From the NCBI RefSeq assembly GCF_021044825.1, contig NZ_JAJNOC010000001.1, positions 1,302,001-1,366,000 on the forward strand: 64,000 bases of DNA, in the 5' to 3' direction. Under the pieces are notes generated by a model. It was not told the origin of the DNA and ran no database searches. It was given only the letters and a program-made list of their open reading frames with translations. Below, in pieces: positions 8,902 through 18,235 of this stretch (within the stretch, counting starts at the first letter, position 1; the number at the start of each line of letters is the position of its first letter). Position numbers and translations under genes: made by a program. Origin of the DNA: Massilia phyllostachyos. GTDB taxonomy: Bacteria; Pseudomonadota; Gammaproteobacteria; Burkholderiales; Burkholderiaceae_D.

Positions 8902-10719
8902 TCAAGGCTTCTTTGCTTCGTCCTTCGGCCACGCCACACCCGTCCACGCCGCATTCATCGACTGCTGCGTCGCGCTGGTCTTGTCCAGCGCCTTGACCTT
9001 GGCCTTGCCCTTCGGCTGCAGCACCGGGGTGACCGGCAGTTCGACCAGTTCGTCGCGGCGGAACAGGTGGACCTTGAACGGGCCGGCTTTCGAGAGCGAC
9101 ATCTTGTCGCCGATGTCCTTGCTCGACACGCGCAGGCCGTTCACCGCCAGCAGGGTGTCGCCCGCGACCACGCCGGCCTTCCATGCCGGGCTGTCGCGCT
9201 CGACCACCATCACCACGGCCGGGTCGCCGTCGCGCAGGGTCCAGCCGGCCCACCATTCCTGCTTCTGCTCGGCGTCCTTCGGCACGTCGATCAGCTTCTG
9301 CAGGCCGACTTGCGCCAGCAGGGTCTCGAACGGGATCTCGGCGGTGCCGTCCACGTACTGGGCCCACCAGCCTTCCCAAGCCTGGCCGCTGACCGAACGC
9401 AGCGCGGCCAGCACGGCCGGCACGTCGTAGCCGCCCTGGGCGGTCGAATGCTTCGCGAACAGGATGCGGTGCACGTCTTCCAGGCCCTTCTTCGCATTGG
9501 TCTGGCGGCGCAGCTCGATGTCCATCATCAGCGCCAGCAGCTGGCCTTTCGAGTAGATGTTGACCGAGGCGTTGCGCGCGCGCTCGCCGCCGACCGCGAT
9601 CCATTCGTCGAAGCTGGAGTCCGCCGCGCTTTGCTGGAAGCGGCCCGGCTGGTGCTGGTAGTCGTCGATCAGCTTCGCGTACTCTTCGTAGAACTCGTCG
9701 CGCTTGACCAGGCCGGCGCGCAGCACGATCAGCTCTTCGAAGTAGGAGGTGTGGCCTTCGGCGACCCACAGCAGGCGGTTGTAGTTCTCGTTCTGGTAGT
9801 CGTAGGGGACCATCTCCTTCGGACGGTAGGCCTTGACGTTCCAGGTGTGATAGAACTCGTGGGCGGCCACGCGCAGGAAGCCCTGGTAGGCCTTGCGCGG
9901 CGCGAAGGTCCAGCGCGGCTTCTGGATCACGGTGGAGTTGGCGTGCTCGGTGGCGCCGCCGGCGCCGTCGGTGGCGTGGACGATGAAGAGGTAGCGCTGG
10001 AACGGGTACTTGCCGTCGTAGAGCTTCGCGGTCTCGGCGACGATCTTCTTCAGGTCGGTCATCATCTGCTTGCCGTCGTGGTTGCCGCGGCCCCAGATGG
10101 CGAGTTCGATGGTGCGGCCATCGACCTTGTCGGTGTAGAACTCGTGCAGGCCGGTCTCGATCGGCGCGTCGATCAGCACGTCGTAGTCGGCGGCGACGAA
10201 GCAGTGGTCGCAGTTACCCGCATCCATGCCCGAGCGCGACTTCCAGCCCTGCGGCACGTCCAGCTTGACGTTGACCTTCTCCTTGCGGAACGGGGCGGCG
10301 TAGACGAACACGCCGCTGGCGTCGAGGTAGGCGTGGGTGTCGTCGATGTGGCGGGTGCGCTCGCCCAGGGTGTTCGCATACAGCTCGTACTGCACGGTGA
10401 CCGCGTCGCCCGGCTTCGTCTTGACTTGCCAGGTGCCCTTGTCGGTCTTCTCGACCGGCAGCGCCGCGCCCTTGGCGTCGAAGGCCTTGAACAGGCGCAC
10501 GCCGTTGGCCAGGTTCAGCATGTTGTAGCGGCCGGTGCGCCAGTTCGGCATCGAGACGTCGAGCGTGGCGCCCTGCGTGGCCGGGAAGGTGGCGCGCACT
10601 TCGGCCAGGTGCTGGGCGGCGTCGGTGATCTTCAGCTGGTAGTCGACGTCGGCGCGCGCGGTGGCGCTGGCGCCGAGGAGAAGCAGGGGGAGGGCGTAGG
10701 CAAGGAAGGTAGGTTTCAT
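8902..10719 (-). CDS. M61-family glycyl-type aminopeptidase with PDZ domain
   Basis: 605 residues, with a signal peptide (MKPTFLAYALPLLLL ... ATARA), an N-terminal beta domain, the M61 catalytic domain with zinc motif HEFYHTW and downstream NVKAYRPKEM, and the third ligand region LLWVAEGHTSYFEE. A PDZ domain near residues 500-570 contains AWKAGVVAGDTLLAVNG. The closest described family is the glycyl aminopeptidase of Sphingomonas (peptidase M61). It is secreted or periplasmic. The length and complete catalytic motif suggest an active enzyme. It appears monocistronic; the start is an unambiguous ATG beginning the signal sequence. Confidence 0.92.
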   Translation of the reverse strand: MKPTFLAYALPLLLLGASATARADVDYQLKITDAAQHLAEVRATFPATQGATLDVSMPNWRTGRYNMLNLANGVRLFKAFDAKGAALPVEKTDKGTWQVKTKPGDAVTVQYELYANTLGERTRHIDDTHAYLDASGVFVYAAPFRKEKVNVKLDVPQGWKSRSGMDAGNCDHCFVAADYDVLIDAPIETGLHEFYTDKVDGRTIELAIWGRGNHDGKQMMTDLKKIVAETAKLYDGKYPFQRYLFIVHATDGAGGATEHANSTVIQKPRWTFAPRKAYQGFLRVAAHEFYHTWNVKAYRPKEMVPYDYQNENYNRLLWVAEGHTSYFEELIVLRAGLVKRDEFYEEYAKLIDDYQHQPGRFQQSAADSSFDEWIAVGGERARNASVNIYSKGQLLALMMDIELRRQTNAKKGLEDVHRILFAKHSTAQGGYDVPAVLAALRSVSGQAWEGWWAQYVDGTAEIPFETLLAQVGLQKLIDVPKDAEQKQEWWAGWTLRDGDPAVVMVVERDSPAWKAGVVAGDTLLAVNGLRVSSKDIGDKMSLSKAGPFKVHLFRRDELVELPVTPVLQPKGKAKVKALDKTSATQQSMNAAWTGVAWPKDEAKKP

Positions 10720-10833
10720 GTCCGCTCTGTGGTATGCGTCCGGGATGGGCGCTTTATTGTGCGCGAAAGTGTATACCAGCTTGCCGGGGGCGAACAGGCA
10801 AATTTCCCTGTAAGTACGGGCGGCGTTGCGGAT

Positions 10834-11628
10834 TCAGCGTCCGGCGAGGGAGGTCACGATGGCCGCCGTTTCGGCGCGTCCGCCCACCAGGATGGCGCCG
10901 TCTTCGATGCGGGTGGCGATCAGACAGGACTGGCCTGTCGCGCGCCCCTGCAGCAGCACGAGTCCCTGCCCGAGCAGGGCCGTGAGCGCACCGGCGGCGA
11001 CACCGGTGGCCCCGTCTTCGAGCAGGGGATCGAGGTGATTGAAATTGCGGCCCTCGAAGCGCCCGTCTGGCCGGCGGCACCAGGCATAGACGCCGTTGAT
11101 GCCCGCTTCCTTGCCCCAGGCCGTGATGGCTTGCAGGTCTGGGCGCAGGCCGTGCAGGGTGGCGGCGTCCGGCACTTCGACCAGCAGCTTGGGGCTGCCG
11201 ATCGAGGCCACGCGCGGCGTCGACGCGGGTGTCAAGCCCGGCATGGCGAGCAGGCGTGCAGGCAGGCTTGCTTCGAGCGCGGGCTGGACCACGTCCAGTG
11301 CCTGCAGCCGGATGAAGAAGGCGTCGCCATCGCGCGCCAGTTCCAGCCGCTGGCCACGCATCGCCGTCGTCACTGCGAGCAGGGGCGCATCGGGCCGGCG
11401 CGCGAACAGCACATGGGCCACGGCCAGCGTCGCATGCAGGCACAAGGGGCTGCGGGCATGGGGATAGTGGAAGTCGACGACGTCGCCATCGAGGAAGACG
11501 CAGGTGGTGTTGCGGGAACGGGCGAAGGCGCGGCGCGCTTCGTTGCCTGACGCATCGCCTTCGATGACGAGGGCCGGATTGCCGTCGCCCGGGCGCTCTC
11601 CGAAACACTTCAATGCATGGACCTGCAT
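10834..11628 (-). CDS. PhzF-family phenazine biosynthesis-like isomerase
   Basis: 264 residues of the diaminopimelate epimerase-like PhzF fold. The start MQVHALKCFGERPGDGNPALV matches the family opening, and the ATG at 11628 has an AGAGGA ribosome site, so the upstream GTG at 11652 is rejected. Acid-base Glu region: the family usually shows NE-x-A/x-T near residue 45, and here the equivalent reads ARSRNTTCVF, so the catalytic Glu appears absent or shifted. The distal half has EDGATGVAAGAL, the substrate-phosphate loop. Phenazine genes are not present, so the substrate is unknown. It diverges from dnaE2 across an SOS box. Confidence 0.8.
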   Translation of the reverse strand: MQVHALKCFGERPGDGNPALVIEGDASGNEARRAFARSRNTTCVFLDGDVVDFHYPHARSPLCLHATLAVAHVLFARRPDAPLLAVTTAMRGQRLELARDGDAFFIRLQALDVVQPALEASLPARLLAMPGLTPASTPRVASIGSPKLLVEVPDAATLHGLRPDLQAITAWGKEAGINGVYAWCRRPDGRFEGRNFNHLDPLLEDGATGVAAGALTALLGQGLVLLQGRATGQSCLIATRIEDGAILVGGRAETAAIVTSLAGR

Positions 11629-11662
11629 GGCTTTCCTCTTGTTGTGCGACACGCGTCGGTTA

Positions 11663-11682
11663 TACTGTGTTTTTATACAGTA
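11663..11682. promoter_or_regulatory. LexA (SOS) box between phzF-like gene and dnaE2
   Basis: TACTGTGTTTTTATACAGTA contains CTGT-N8-ACAG (11665-11680), matching the proteobacterial LexA consensus including the flanking TA on both sides. It is 46 bases upstream of the dnaE2 ATG and 35 bases upstream of the divergent PhzF-like start. DnaE2 is a textbook SOS gene, so the assignment is well supported by context. Confidence 0.88.
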
Positions 11683-11727
11683 TTGCTACTTTGACTGCAT
11701 TGTAGCGCCTTTGCTCCAGCCTTGCCG

Positions 11728-14700
11728 ATGACCGATCCGTTCCAGCCGCCCAACCAGGTGCTTCCGCCGTATGCGGAGCTGTTCTGCCTGTCGAACTTCT
11801 CCTTCCTCGAGGGAGCGTCGCATGCGGAGGAACTGGTGGCGCGGGCGGTGCAGCTCGATTATTTCGCGCTGGCCCTCACCGACGAATGCTCGCTGGCCGG
11901 CGTGGTGCGCGCCCATGCCGAAGCGAAGAAGGCCGGCCTGCCGCTGGTGATCGGCGCCCATTTTCACCTGAAGCACCGCGACGGCAGCCCGGCCCTGTCG
12001 CTGATCCTGCTGGCGCAGAACCGCAACGGCTACGGCAACCTGGCCGAGTTCATCACCCTGGGCCGCACCCGCGCCGACAAGGGCAGCTACTTTCTCACAC
12101 CGGAAGACCTGGCCGACCCCGCGCCGGCGTATGCCCACCTGCGCCACATGCCCGACTGCCTGGCGATCCTGCTGCCGGCCTATCCGGGCCACGAAGCGCA
12201 GGACGTCGACCGCCTGCACGCGCAGGCCGCCTGGATCGCCAACACCTTCCCGGGCCGCGCCTGGCTCGGCCTGACCCTGCTGCACCGCGCTTTTGATGAG
12301 GCGCACCGCGCCACGGTGGAAGAAGTCGGCTGGCAGCACGGCTTGCCGATCACGGCGCTCGGCCACGTGACGATGCATGTGCGATCGAGGAAGCCCTTGC
12401 AGGACACGCTCACCGCCACGCGCCTGAAAAAGCCGGTGGCCGAATGCGGCTACGGCCTGGCGCAGAACGCCGAGCAGCACCTGCGCGCGCGGCTGCGCCT
12501 GGCGAACATCCATTCGCGCGAGGCGCTGGCCGAAACGGTGCGCATCGCGCGCCTGTGCACCTTCTCGCTCGACGAGCTGCGCTACGAATATCCGGACGAG
12601 GTGGTCCCGCCCGGCCACGACGCCACCAGCTACCTGCGCCTGGAAACCTGGATCGGCGCGCACCGGCGCTTCCGCGACGGCATCCCGGCCAAGGTGCAGG
12701 CCCAGATCGAACACGAGCTGGCGCTGATCGCCGAGATGAAGTACGAGCACTACTTCCTCACCGTCTACGACATCGTGCGCTTCGCGCGCTCCCAGCACAT
12801 CCTCTGCCAGGGACGCGGCTCGGCTGCCAATTCGGCGGTGTGCTACTGCCTCGGCATCACCGAGGTCGACCCGGCGCGCGCCAGCCTGCTGTTCGAGCGC
12901 TTCATCTCGCGCGAGCGCAACGAGCCGCCCGACATCGACGTCGACTTCGAGCACCAGCGGCGCGAAGAAGTCATCCAGTACATCTATCAAAAATACGGGC
13001 GCGAGCGGGCCGCGCTGGCGGCGGTCGTGATCAGCTACCGCCCGAAAAGCGCGCTGCGCGACAGCGGCCGCGCGCTCGGCATCGATCTCGCCATCGTCGA
13101 GAAGGTGGCCAAGACCCACCACTGGTTCGACAGCCGCGCCGACCTGCTGGGACGCCTGGCCGAAGCCGGCCTGGACCCGGAATCGCGCCTGGCGCAGCAG
13201 TGGGCGATCCTGGCCGAGAAGCTGCTGAACTTCCCGCGCCACCTGTCGCAACATCCGGGCGGCTTCGTCATCGCGCGCGGCAAGCTCTCGCGCCTGGTGC
13301 CGATCGAGAACGCCACCATGGCGGACCGCAGCGTGATCCAGTGGGACAAGAACGACCTCGAGGAACTCGGCCTCATGAAAGTCGACGTGCTGGCGCTGGG
13401 CATGCTGTCGATGATGCGGCGCGGCCTGGAACTGGTCGGCCAGCGCCACGGCAACCTGTTCGAGATGCAGGACATCCCGGCCGACGACGTCGCCACCTAC
13501 GACATGATCTGCGCGGCCGATACCGTCGGCGTGTTCCAGATCGAGTCGCGCGCCCAGATGAGCATGTTGCCGCGCATGCGGCCACGCCGCTTCTACGACC
13601 TGGTGATCGAGGTGGCGGTGGTGCGCCCGGGGCCGATCCAGGGCGGCATGGTCCATCCCTATCTTCAGCGGCGCCAGGGCTTCGAGCCGGTCGTGTATCC
13701 GAGCCCCGAGATGAAGGTGGCGCTCGAGCGCACGCTGGGCGTGCCGATCTTCCAGGAGCAGGTGATGCAGGTGGCGATCCTCGGCGCCGGCTTCACGCCG
13801 GGCGAGGCCGACCAGCTGCGCCGCGCGATGGCGGCCTGGAAGCGCAAGGGCGGGCTGGAGAAATACTACGAGCGCATCGTGAAGGGCATGCTGGAGCGCG
13901 GCTACACGCTCGAATTCGCGGAAGCCATCTTCAGCCAGATCCAGGGCTTCGGCGAATACGGCTTTCCCGAGTCGCACGCGGCCAGCTTCGCGCTGCTGGC
14001 CTATGCCAGTTCCTGGCTCAAGTGCCACGAGCCGGCCGCTTTCCTGTGCGCGCTGCTCAACAGCCAGCCGATGGGTTTCTACAGCCCTTCGCAGCTGGTG
14101 CAGGACGCGCGCCGCCACGGCATCGAGGTGCGTCCGGTGGACGTGGCCATCAGCGGCTGGGATTCGACCCTGGAAGAATACGACCCGGTCGACCGGTCGC
14201 GCCAGCCGGCGGTGCGCCTCGGGCTCTCGCTGCAGCGCGGGCTGAAGCAGGAAGCGGCCAGCCGCATCGAGGATGCGCGCGCGATCCGCCCTTTCGACAG
14301 CGTGGCCGACCTGGCGCGCCGCGCCCATCTGGACCGCGCCGACCTGCAGGTGCTGGCCGCGGCGAATGCCCTGCGTTCGCTGGCGGGGAACCGGCGCGAA
14401 GCGCTGTGGCAGGCCGTGGGCGCGGTGCCGGACCGCGACCTGCTGCGTCCGACCACGCCGCAGGAAGAAGCGCCGCTACTCGCGGCGCCGTCCGAGGCCG
14501 ACGAGATCGTCGGCGACTACCGTTCGCAAGGTCTCACCCTCGGCCGCCATCCGCTGGCCCTGCTGCGCGACAGCCTGCTGGCCAAGCGCTTCATGCCGGC
14601 GTCCACCCTGATGGACTACGCCGACGGCCAGCTGGCGCGCGCCTGCGGCCTGGTGACGGTGCGCCAGCGCCCCGGCACCGCCAAGGGCGTGCTGTTCGTG

Positions 14701-14910
14701 ACCCTGGAAGACGAGACCGGGAACGTCAACGTGATCGTCTGGCCGACCCTGGTCGAGCAGCAGCGGCGCGAGGTGCTGAACGCGCCGCTGCTGGGCGTGT
14801 ACGGCGTGTGGCAGCGCCAGGGCGAGGTGTGCCACCTGGTGGCCAAGCGCCTGGTCGACATGTCGCACCTGCTGGGCAGGCTGCGCGCGCCGAGCCGCGA
14901 TTTCTGCTGA
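11728..14910 (+). CDS. dnaE2: Error-prone DNA polymerase III alpha subunit DnaE2 (ImuC)
   Basis: About 1060 residues, shorter than DnaE1 as expected for DnaE2. An N-terminal PHP domain starts at YAELFCLSNFSFLEGASH; the polymerase domain has the catalytic aspartates in PDIDVDFEHQRR and fingers motifs such as GVPIFQEQVMQV; a C-terminal OB fold runs from GLVTVRQRPGTAKG; and the tail is SRDFC. It is the translesion polymerase of the ImuA-ImuB-DnaE2 mutasome. imuA and imuB are not adjacent, so here dnaE2 is a single-gene SOS unit with its own LexA box. The ATG at 11728 is preferred over a TTG at 11722. Confidence 0.95.
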   Translation: MTDPFQPPNQVLPPYAELFCLSNFSFLEGASHAEELVARAVQLDYFALALTDECSLAGVVRAHAEAKKAGLPLVIGAHFHLKHRDGSPALSLILLAQNRNGYGNLAEFITLGRTRADKGSYFLTPEDLADPAPAYAHLRHMPDCLAILLPAYPGHEAQDVDRLHAQAAWIANTFPGRAWLGLTLLHRAFDEAHRATVEEVGWQHGLPITALGHVTMHVRSRKPLQDTLTATRLKKPVAECGYGLAQNAEQHLRARLRLANIHSREALAETVRIARLCTFSLDELRYEYPDEVVPPGHDATSYLRLETWIGAHRRFRDGIPAKVQAQIEHELALIAEMKYEHYFLTVYDIVRFARSQHILCQGRGSAANSAVCYCLGITEVDPARASLLFERFISRERNEPPDIDVDFEHQRREEVIQYIYQKYGRERAALAAVVISYRPKSALRDSGRALGIDLAIVEKVAKTHHWFDSRADLLGRLAEAGLDPESRLAQQWAILAEKLLNFPRHLSQHPGGFVIARGKLSRLVPIENATMADRSVIQWDKNDLEELGLMKVDVLALGMLSMMRRGLELVGQRHGNLFEMQDIPADDVATYDMICAADTVGVFQIESRAQMSMLPRMRPRRFYDLVIEVAVVRPGPIQGGMVHPYLQRRQGFEPVVYPSPEMKVALERTLGVPIFQEQVMQVAILGAGFTPGEADQLRRAMAAWKRKGGLEKYYERIVKGMLERGYTLEFAEAIFSQIQGFGEYGFPESHAASFALLAYASSWLKCHEPAAFLCALLNSQPMGFYSPSQLVQDARRHGIEVRPVDVAISGWDSTLEEYDPVDRSRQPAVRLGLSLQRGLKQEAASRIEDARAIRPFDSVADLARRAHLDRADLQVLAAANALRSLAGNRREALWQAVGAVPDRDLLRPTTPQEEAPLLAAPSEADEIVGDYRSQGLTLGRHPLALLRDSLLAKRFMPASTLMDYADGQLARACGLVTVRQRPGTAKGVLFVTLEDETGNVNVIVWPTLVEQQRREVLNAPLLGVYGVWQRQGEVCHLVAKRLVDMSHLLGRLRAPSRDFC

Positions 14911-14978
14911 TTCCTCTCAAGGCACACGGGGCGGCTGCCCCTTAGATTGGCTGGTCACGACCACTCGGGGGCAGGACC

Positions 14979-15350
14979 ATGATCAAGCGCTACTACATCA
15001 CGCTCGGCGCCGATACCACCGCCGGCGGCAAGGTGGTGTCGAGTAGCCATTTCGACACCATCGACGGCGTCGGCATCGCGCTCGAAGGCGATAGGGTGGC
15101 GTGCCCGAACTGCCGTTCGGAAGGCGTGATCGCCCTCGACGGCCCGCGCCTGAGCGAGCGCTGCGACGGCCGCGAAGTCGCCCTCGGCGACGACCTGTGC
15201 CTGTGCAAATGCAGTCCGCCGCCGCGCCTCGTGGCCAGCCAGAGCATCGCCTGCCAGCATGTGAGCGCCGACATGCAATCGTGGGAACCGCGCGCCCCCG
15301 AGCTGCGAGAACCTGTTCCGGCCACACCGGCGCCGGACGCTGCGCACTAG
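14979..15350 (+). CDS. PAAR-domain protein with Pro/Ala-rich tail
   Basis: 123 residues. A PAAR-like core spans about residues 30-95: [48 protein letters not shown]. Its G-D-x-V-x-C-P-x-C and cysteine-rich loops fit PAAR proteins that cap the VgrG spike of type VI secretion systems. A 25-residue tail rich in Pro, Glu and Ala ([16 protein letters not shown]) follows, too short for a toxin domain. No vgrG, hcp or immunity gene is nearby. Its TAG stop overlaps the convergent chemoreceptor stop (shared CTAG). The N-terminal 28 residues resemble DUF4150-like openings. Confidence 0.75.
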   Translation: MIKRYYITLGADTTAGGKVVSSSHFDTIDGVGIALEGDRVACPNCRSEGVIALDGPRLSERCDGREVALGDDLCLCKCSPPPRLVASQSIACQHVSADMQSWEPRAPELREPVPATPAPDAAH

Positions 15351-16975
15351 CCTCGCTCAGCCCCAAGACGCAACTGCTGCGCGCCACGCACCGGCAACAC
15401 GCGCGCCGCAGCCGCATGCGTCTCCAGGCGGAACACCGCCAGCGCCTGCGCCACGCTGTCCGCCTGTTCGGCCAGGGTCGCCGCGGCGGCTGCCGCTTCC
15501 TCGACGAGCGCCGCGTTCTGTTGGGTGATGCCGTCGAGGTTGCCGACCGCCTGATTCACCTGCCGCACGCCGCCGGCCTGCTCGTGGGTGGCGGCCGCGA
15601 TCCCTTCCATCACCCGCTTGACGCTTTCGACCGCGTCCATGACTTCGCCCATGGTCTGGCCGGCCATCGCGGTGAGGCGGCTGCCGCTGTCCACGGTGGC
15701 GATCGAGACGTCGATCAGCTGCTTGACCTCCTTGGCCGCGCCGGCGGTGCGCTGCGCCAGGTTGCGCACTTCTCCCGCGACGACCGCGAAGCCGCGTCCC
15801 TGCTCGCCGGCGCGCGCGGCTTCCACCGCCGCGTTCAGGGCCAGGATGTTGGTCTGGAAGGCGATGCCGTCGATCAGGCCGATGATGTCGAGCACTTTGT
15901 GCGAGGATGTACTGATGGCCTCCATGGTGCTGACCACTTCGCTGACAGTCGCGCCGCCGCGGGTGGCCATGCCGGCCGCGCGCAGCGCCAGATCGTTGGC
16001 GGTCTTCACGTTGTCGCTATTCTGGGCCACGTTCTGGGTCAGCTGCTCAACGCTGGCCGCGGTCTCTTCGAGGTTGGACGCCTGCGCCTCGGTGCGGGTG
16101 GACAAGTCCAGATTGCCATTGGCGATTTCGCTGGTGGCATGGCGGATCTCGTCGAAGTTGGCGCGCACGTCGCCGATCACGCTGAACAGGTTCACCGATG
16201 TCTGACGCAGGGCTCCGGCCAGCTGGCCCATCTCGTTGTCGGCGCCGTGCTCGATACGGCCGGTCAGGTCGCCACCGGCCAGGCGGCGCGTGAAGTCGGT
16301 GGCGTGCGCAAGCGGCGCCAGCACGTTGCGGCGCAGGCTCAGCCAGAGGTTGGCGACGATGACGAGCGAGAGGCCCATCGCCAGCGCGCTCCAGGGCGAC
16401 ATCTGCAGTTGCCAGGCTTGCACCAGGTTCGCGATCAGCGTCAGGGATACCAGGCCCATGCCGGCATTGATTTGCGTACGCAGGGACAGGCGCTTGATGC
16501 GTGCGATGTACCCGTGCAGGCCGCCTTCCAGTACGCGGCCGCGCTGCAGCACCAGCTTGCGCGGGTTGCCGGCCTTGAATTCGGCATACAGGGCGGTGGC
16601 TTCGGCCACCTGTTCGCGCGAAGGCTTGGTGCGCACCGACATGAAGCCGACCGCCCGGCCGTTCTCGATCACCGGCGTCACGTTTGCCATCACCCAGTAG
16701 TAGTCGCCATTCTTGCAGCGGTTCTTGACCATGCCACTCCACGGCATGCCGTCGCGGATCGTGGCCCACAGGTCGGCGAAGGCTTCGACCGGCATGTCCG
16801 GGTGGCGCACCAGGTTCTGCGGGGCGCCAATCAATTCGTCTTCAGTAAAGCCGCTGACCTGCACGAAATAGGGATTGGCGTACTGGATGTTACCCTGCAA
16901 GTCGGTCGTCGACACGATCGTCTTTCCTTCCGCTAGAACGACTTCTTTGTTCGTGACAGGCGTATTGAGTCGCAT
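15347..16975 (-). CDS. Aer-like methyl-accepting chemotaxis protein with PAS domain
   Basis: 542 residues. An N-terminal PAS fold (about 10-120: [30 protein letters not shown]) matches the Aer energy/redox-taxis group. Two hydrophobic segments (about 155-205) and HAMP-like sequence follow, then the MCP signalling domain with hairpin tip [30 protein letters not shown]. The PAS pattern suggests an FAD cofactor, as in E. coli Aer, though residues cannot be verified here. The start at 16975 has AAGGAGAG upstream and begins [12 protein letters not shown]; a longer reading frame to 17128 is rejected. No CheR/CheB tether is visible at the C-terminus. Confidence 0.9.
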   Translation of the reverse strand: MRLNTPVTNKEVVLAEGKTIVSTTDLQGNIQYANPYFVQVSGFTEDELIGAPQNLVRHPDMPVEAFADLWATIRDGMPWSGMVKNRCKNGDYYWVMANVTPVIENGRAVGFMSVRTKPSREQVAEATALYAEFKAGNPRKLVLQRGRVLEGGLHGYIARIKRLSLRTQINAGMGLVSLTLIANLVQAWQLQMSPWSALAMGLSLVIVANLWLSLRRNVLAPLAHATDFTRRLAGGDLTGRIEHGADNEMGQLAGALRQTSVNLFSVIGDVRANFDEIRHATSEIANGNLDLSTRTEAQASNLEETAASVEQLTQNVAQNSDNVKTANDLALRAAGMATRGGATVSEVVSTMEAISTSSHKVLDIIGLIDGIAFQTNILALNAAVEAARAGEQGRGFAVVAGEVRNLAQRTAGAAKEVKQLIDVSIATVDSGSRLTAMAGQTMGEVMDAVESVKRVMEGIAAATHEQAGGVRQVNQAVGNLDGITQQNAALVEEAAAAAATLAEQADSVAQALAVFRLETHAAAARVLPVRGAQQLRLGAERG

Positions 16976-17121
16976 GGCTCTCTCCTTATGTGAATGCCTC
17001 TGGGTAAAGAAAAATTGTCTAACGTAAATACTATCGAGTGTAGAGCAAATGCTGAATCGGTAAAAGTGAAACTTCGCGACTGTGATTAAACGCAACAACA
17101 GCAATATGAGGAAATGGGCTG

Positions 17122-17637
17122 ATGACACAAATTGCGTGGGTGGTGATGGGAGTCAGCGGCTGCGGCAAGAGCGCGGTTGGGACGCGGCTGGCGCAGACGG
17201 TCGGCGCACGCTTCATCGAAGGCGACCGCTTTCATCCCGTTGCGAACCTGAAGAAGATGTCGGCCGGAATAGCCCTGGACGATCATGACCGCCTCGGCTG
17301 GCTGGAGGCGCTGCGCGCGGAGATCGAGCGGACATGGCAGGCGGGCGAGGTGGTCGTGCTGGCGTGCTCCGCGCTAAAGCGCTACTACCGCGACATCCTG
17401 CGCGCCGCCAGCGGCGACGTGCGCTTCGTGCATCTGCACGGAGAGCGCGCCCTGATCGCGCAGCGCATGGGGGCGCGCACCGGCCACTTCATGCCGGTCG
17501 CGCTGCTGGACAGCCAACTGCGGGACCTGGAGCCGCTGCAGCCGGATGAAGCGGGCGTGACGCTCGACGTCAAGGACGCGCTGGAACGGCTGGTGGAGCA
17601 GGCCCTGCTATCCCTACCGGAACGCGGTCTCGACTGA
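17122..17637 (+). CDS. gntK: Gluconokinase
   Basis: 171 residues of the shikimate-kinase-like gluconokinase family. The P-loop is [11 protein letters not shown] (residues 10-20), with the family motif [17 protein letters not shown] for substrate binding, then [13 protein letters not shown] and [12 protein letters not shown]. It phosphorylates D-gluconate to 6-phosphogluconate for the Entner-Doudoroff or pentose phosphate route. It stands alone: no gluconate permease, edd or eda is in view. The start [10 protein letters not shown] is the only one consistent with the P-loop spacing. Confidence 0.93.
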   Translation: MTQIAWVVMGVSGCGKSAVGTRLAQTVGARFIEGDRFHPVANLKKMSAGIALDDHDRLGWLEALRAEIERTWQAGEVVVLACSALKRYYRDILRAASGDVRFVHLHGERALIAQRMGARTGHFMPVALLDSQLRDLEPLQPDEAGVTLDVKDALERLVEQALLSLPERGLD

Positions 17638-17754
17638 CCCCCCCCGGGTGGGGCTGTTGCCCGGCGCTTACGCCGGATATCTTCGTGCACATCAAGCCAT
17701 GCCTGCACTGCCGGTGCAGCATGGCGTCACGACGATTTCCAGGAGTGGACTACC

Positions 17755-18225
17755 ATGATAACGAACACCATGTGCGCCGCCGCGCTGCTGGCGCTGGTCC
17801 TGCCGGCGGCCGCGGCACCGCACGGCAACTACATCGAGCGCGGACGCTACCTCGTCAAGGTCGGCGGCTGCAACGACTGCCACACGCCCGGCTACGGCAT
17901 GAGCGCCGGCCAGGTGCCGGAAAAGGAATGGCTGACCGGCGATGCGCTCGGCTGGCGCGGCCCCTGGGGCACGACCTACCCGAGCAACCTGCGCCTGTCG
18001 ATGAACGCGCTCAAGGAAGACGACTGGATCCGGATGGCGCAGACCATGAAGACGCGTCCGCCGATGCCCTGGTTCACGCTGCATGCCATGGACAAGGACG
18101 ACCTGCGCGCGATCTACCGCTACGTGCGCCACCTCGGCAAGGCCGGCAAGCCGGCGCCGGCCTGGGTCCCGCCGGGGCAGACGCCGGCCGGCCCTTATAT
18201 CCAGTTCCCGGCGCCGCCGAAGTAA
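17755..18225 (+). CDS. Secreted monohaem cytochrome c
   Basis: 156 residues with a signal peptide (about 1-20, LPAAAA) and one haem-binding CNDCH at residues 38-42, preceded by the YLVKVGGC approach typical of class I cytochromes. A Met in the distal segment (TRPPMPWFTLHAM) is the likely sixth ligand, and DLRAIYRYVRHLG is the final helix. Proline-rich C-terminus (PPGQTPAGPYIQFPAPPK). It resembles the cytochrome subunits of alcohol or aldose dehydrogenases, but no dehydrogenase gene adjoins, so its electron donor is unknown. It converges on the PBP gene with only 10 bases between the stops. Confidence 0.85.
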   Translation: MITNTMCAAALLALVLPAAAAPHGNYIERGRYLVKVGGCNDCHTPGYGMSAGQVPEKEWLTGDALGWRGPWGTTYPSNLRLSMNALKEDDWIRMAQTMKTRPPMPWFTLHAMDKDDLRAIYRYVRHLGKAGKPAPAWVPPGQTPAGPYIQFPAPPK

Positions 18226-18235
18226 GACGCCCGCA

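Noticed and set aside
10834..11628. Phenazine biosynthesis cluster
   Set aside because: Only a PhzF-like gene is present; no phzA-E or phzG neighbours.
14979..15350. PAAR protein as a toxin-tipped effector
   Set aside because: The C-terminal tail is only about 25 residues and low-complexity, too short for a toxin domain.
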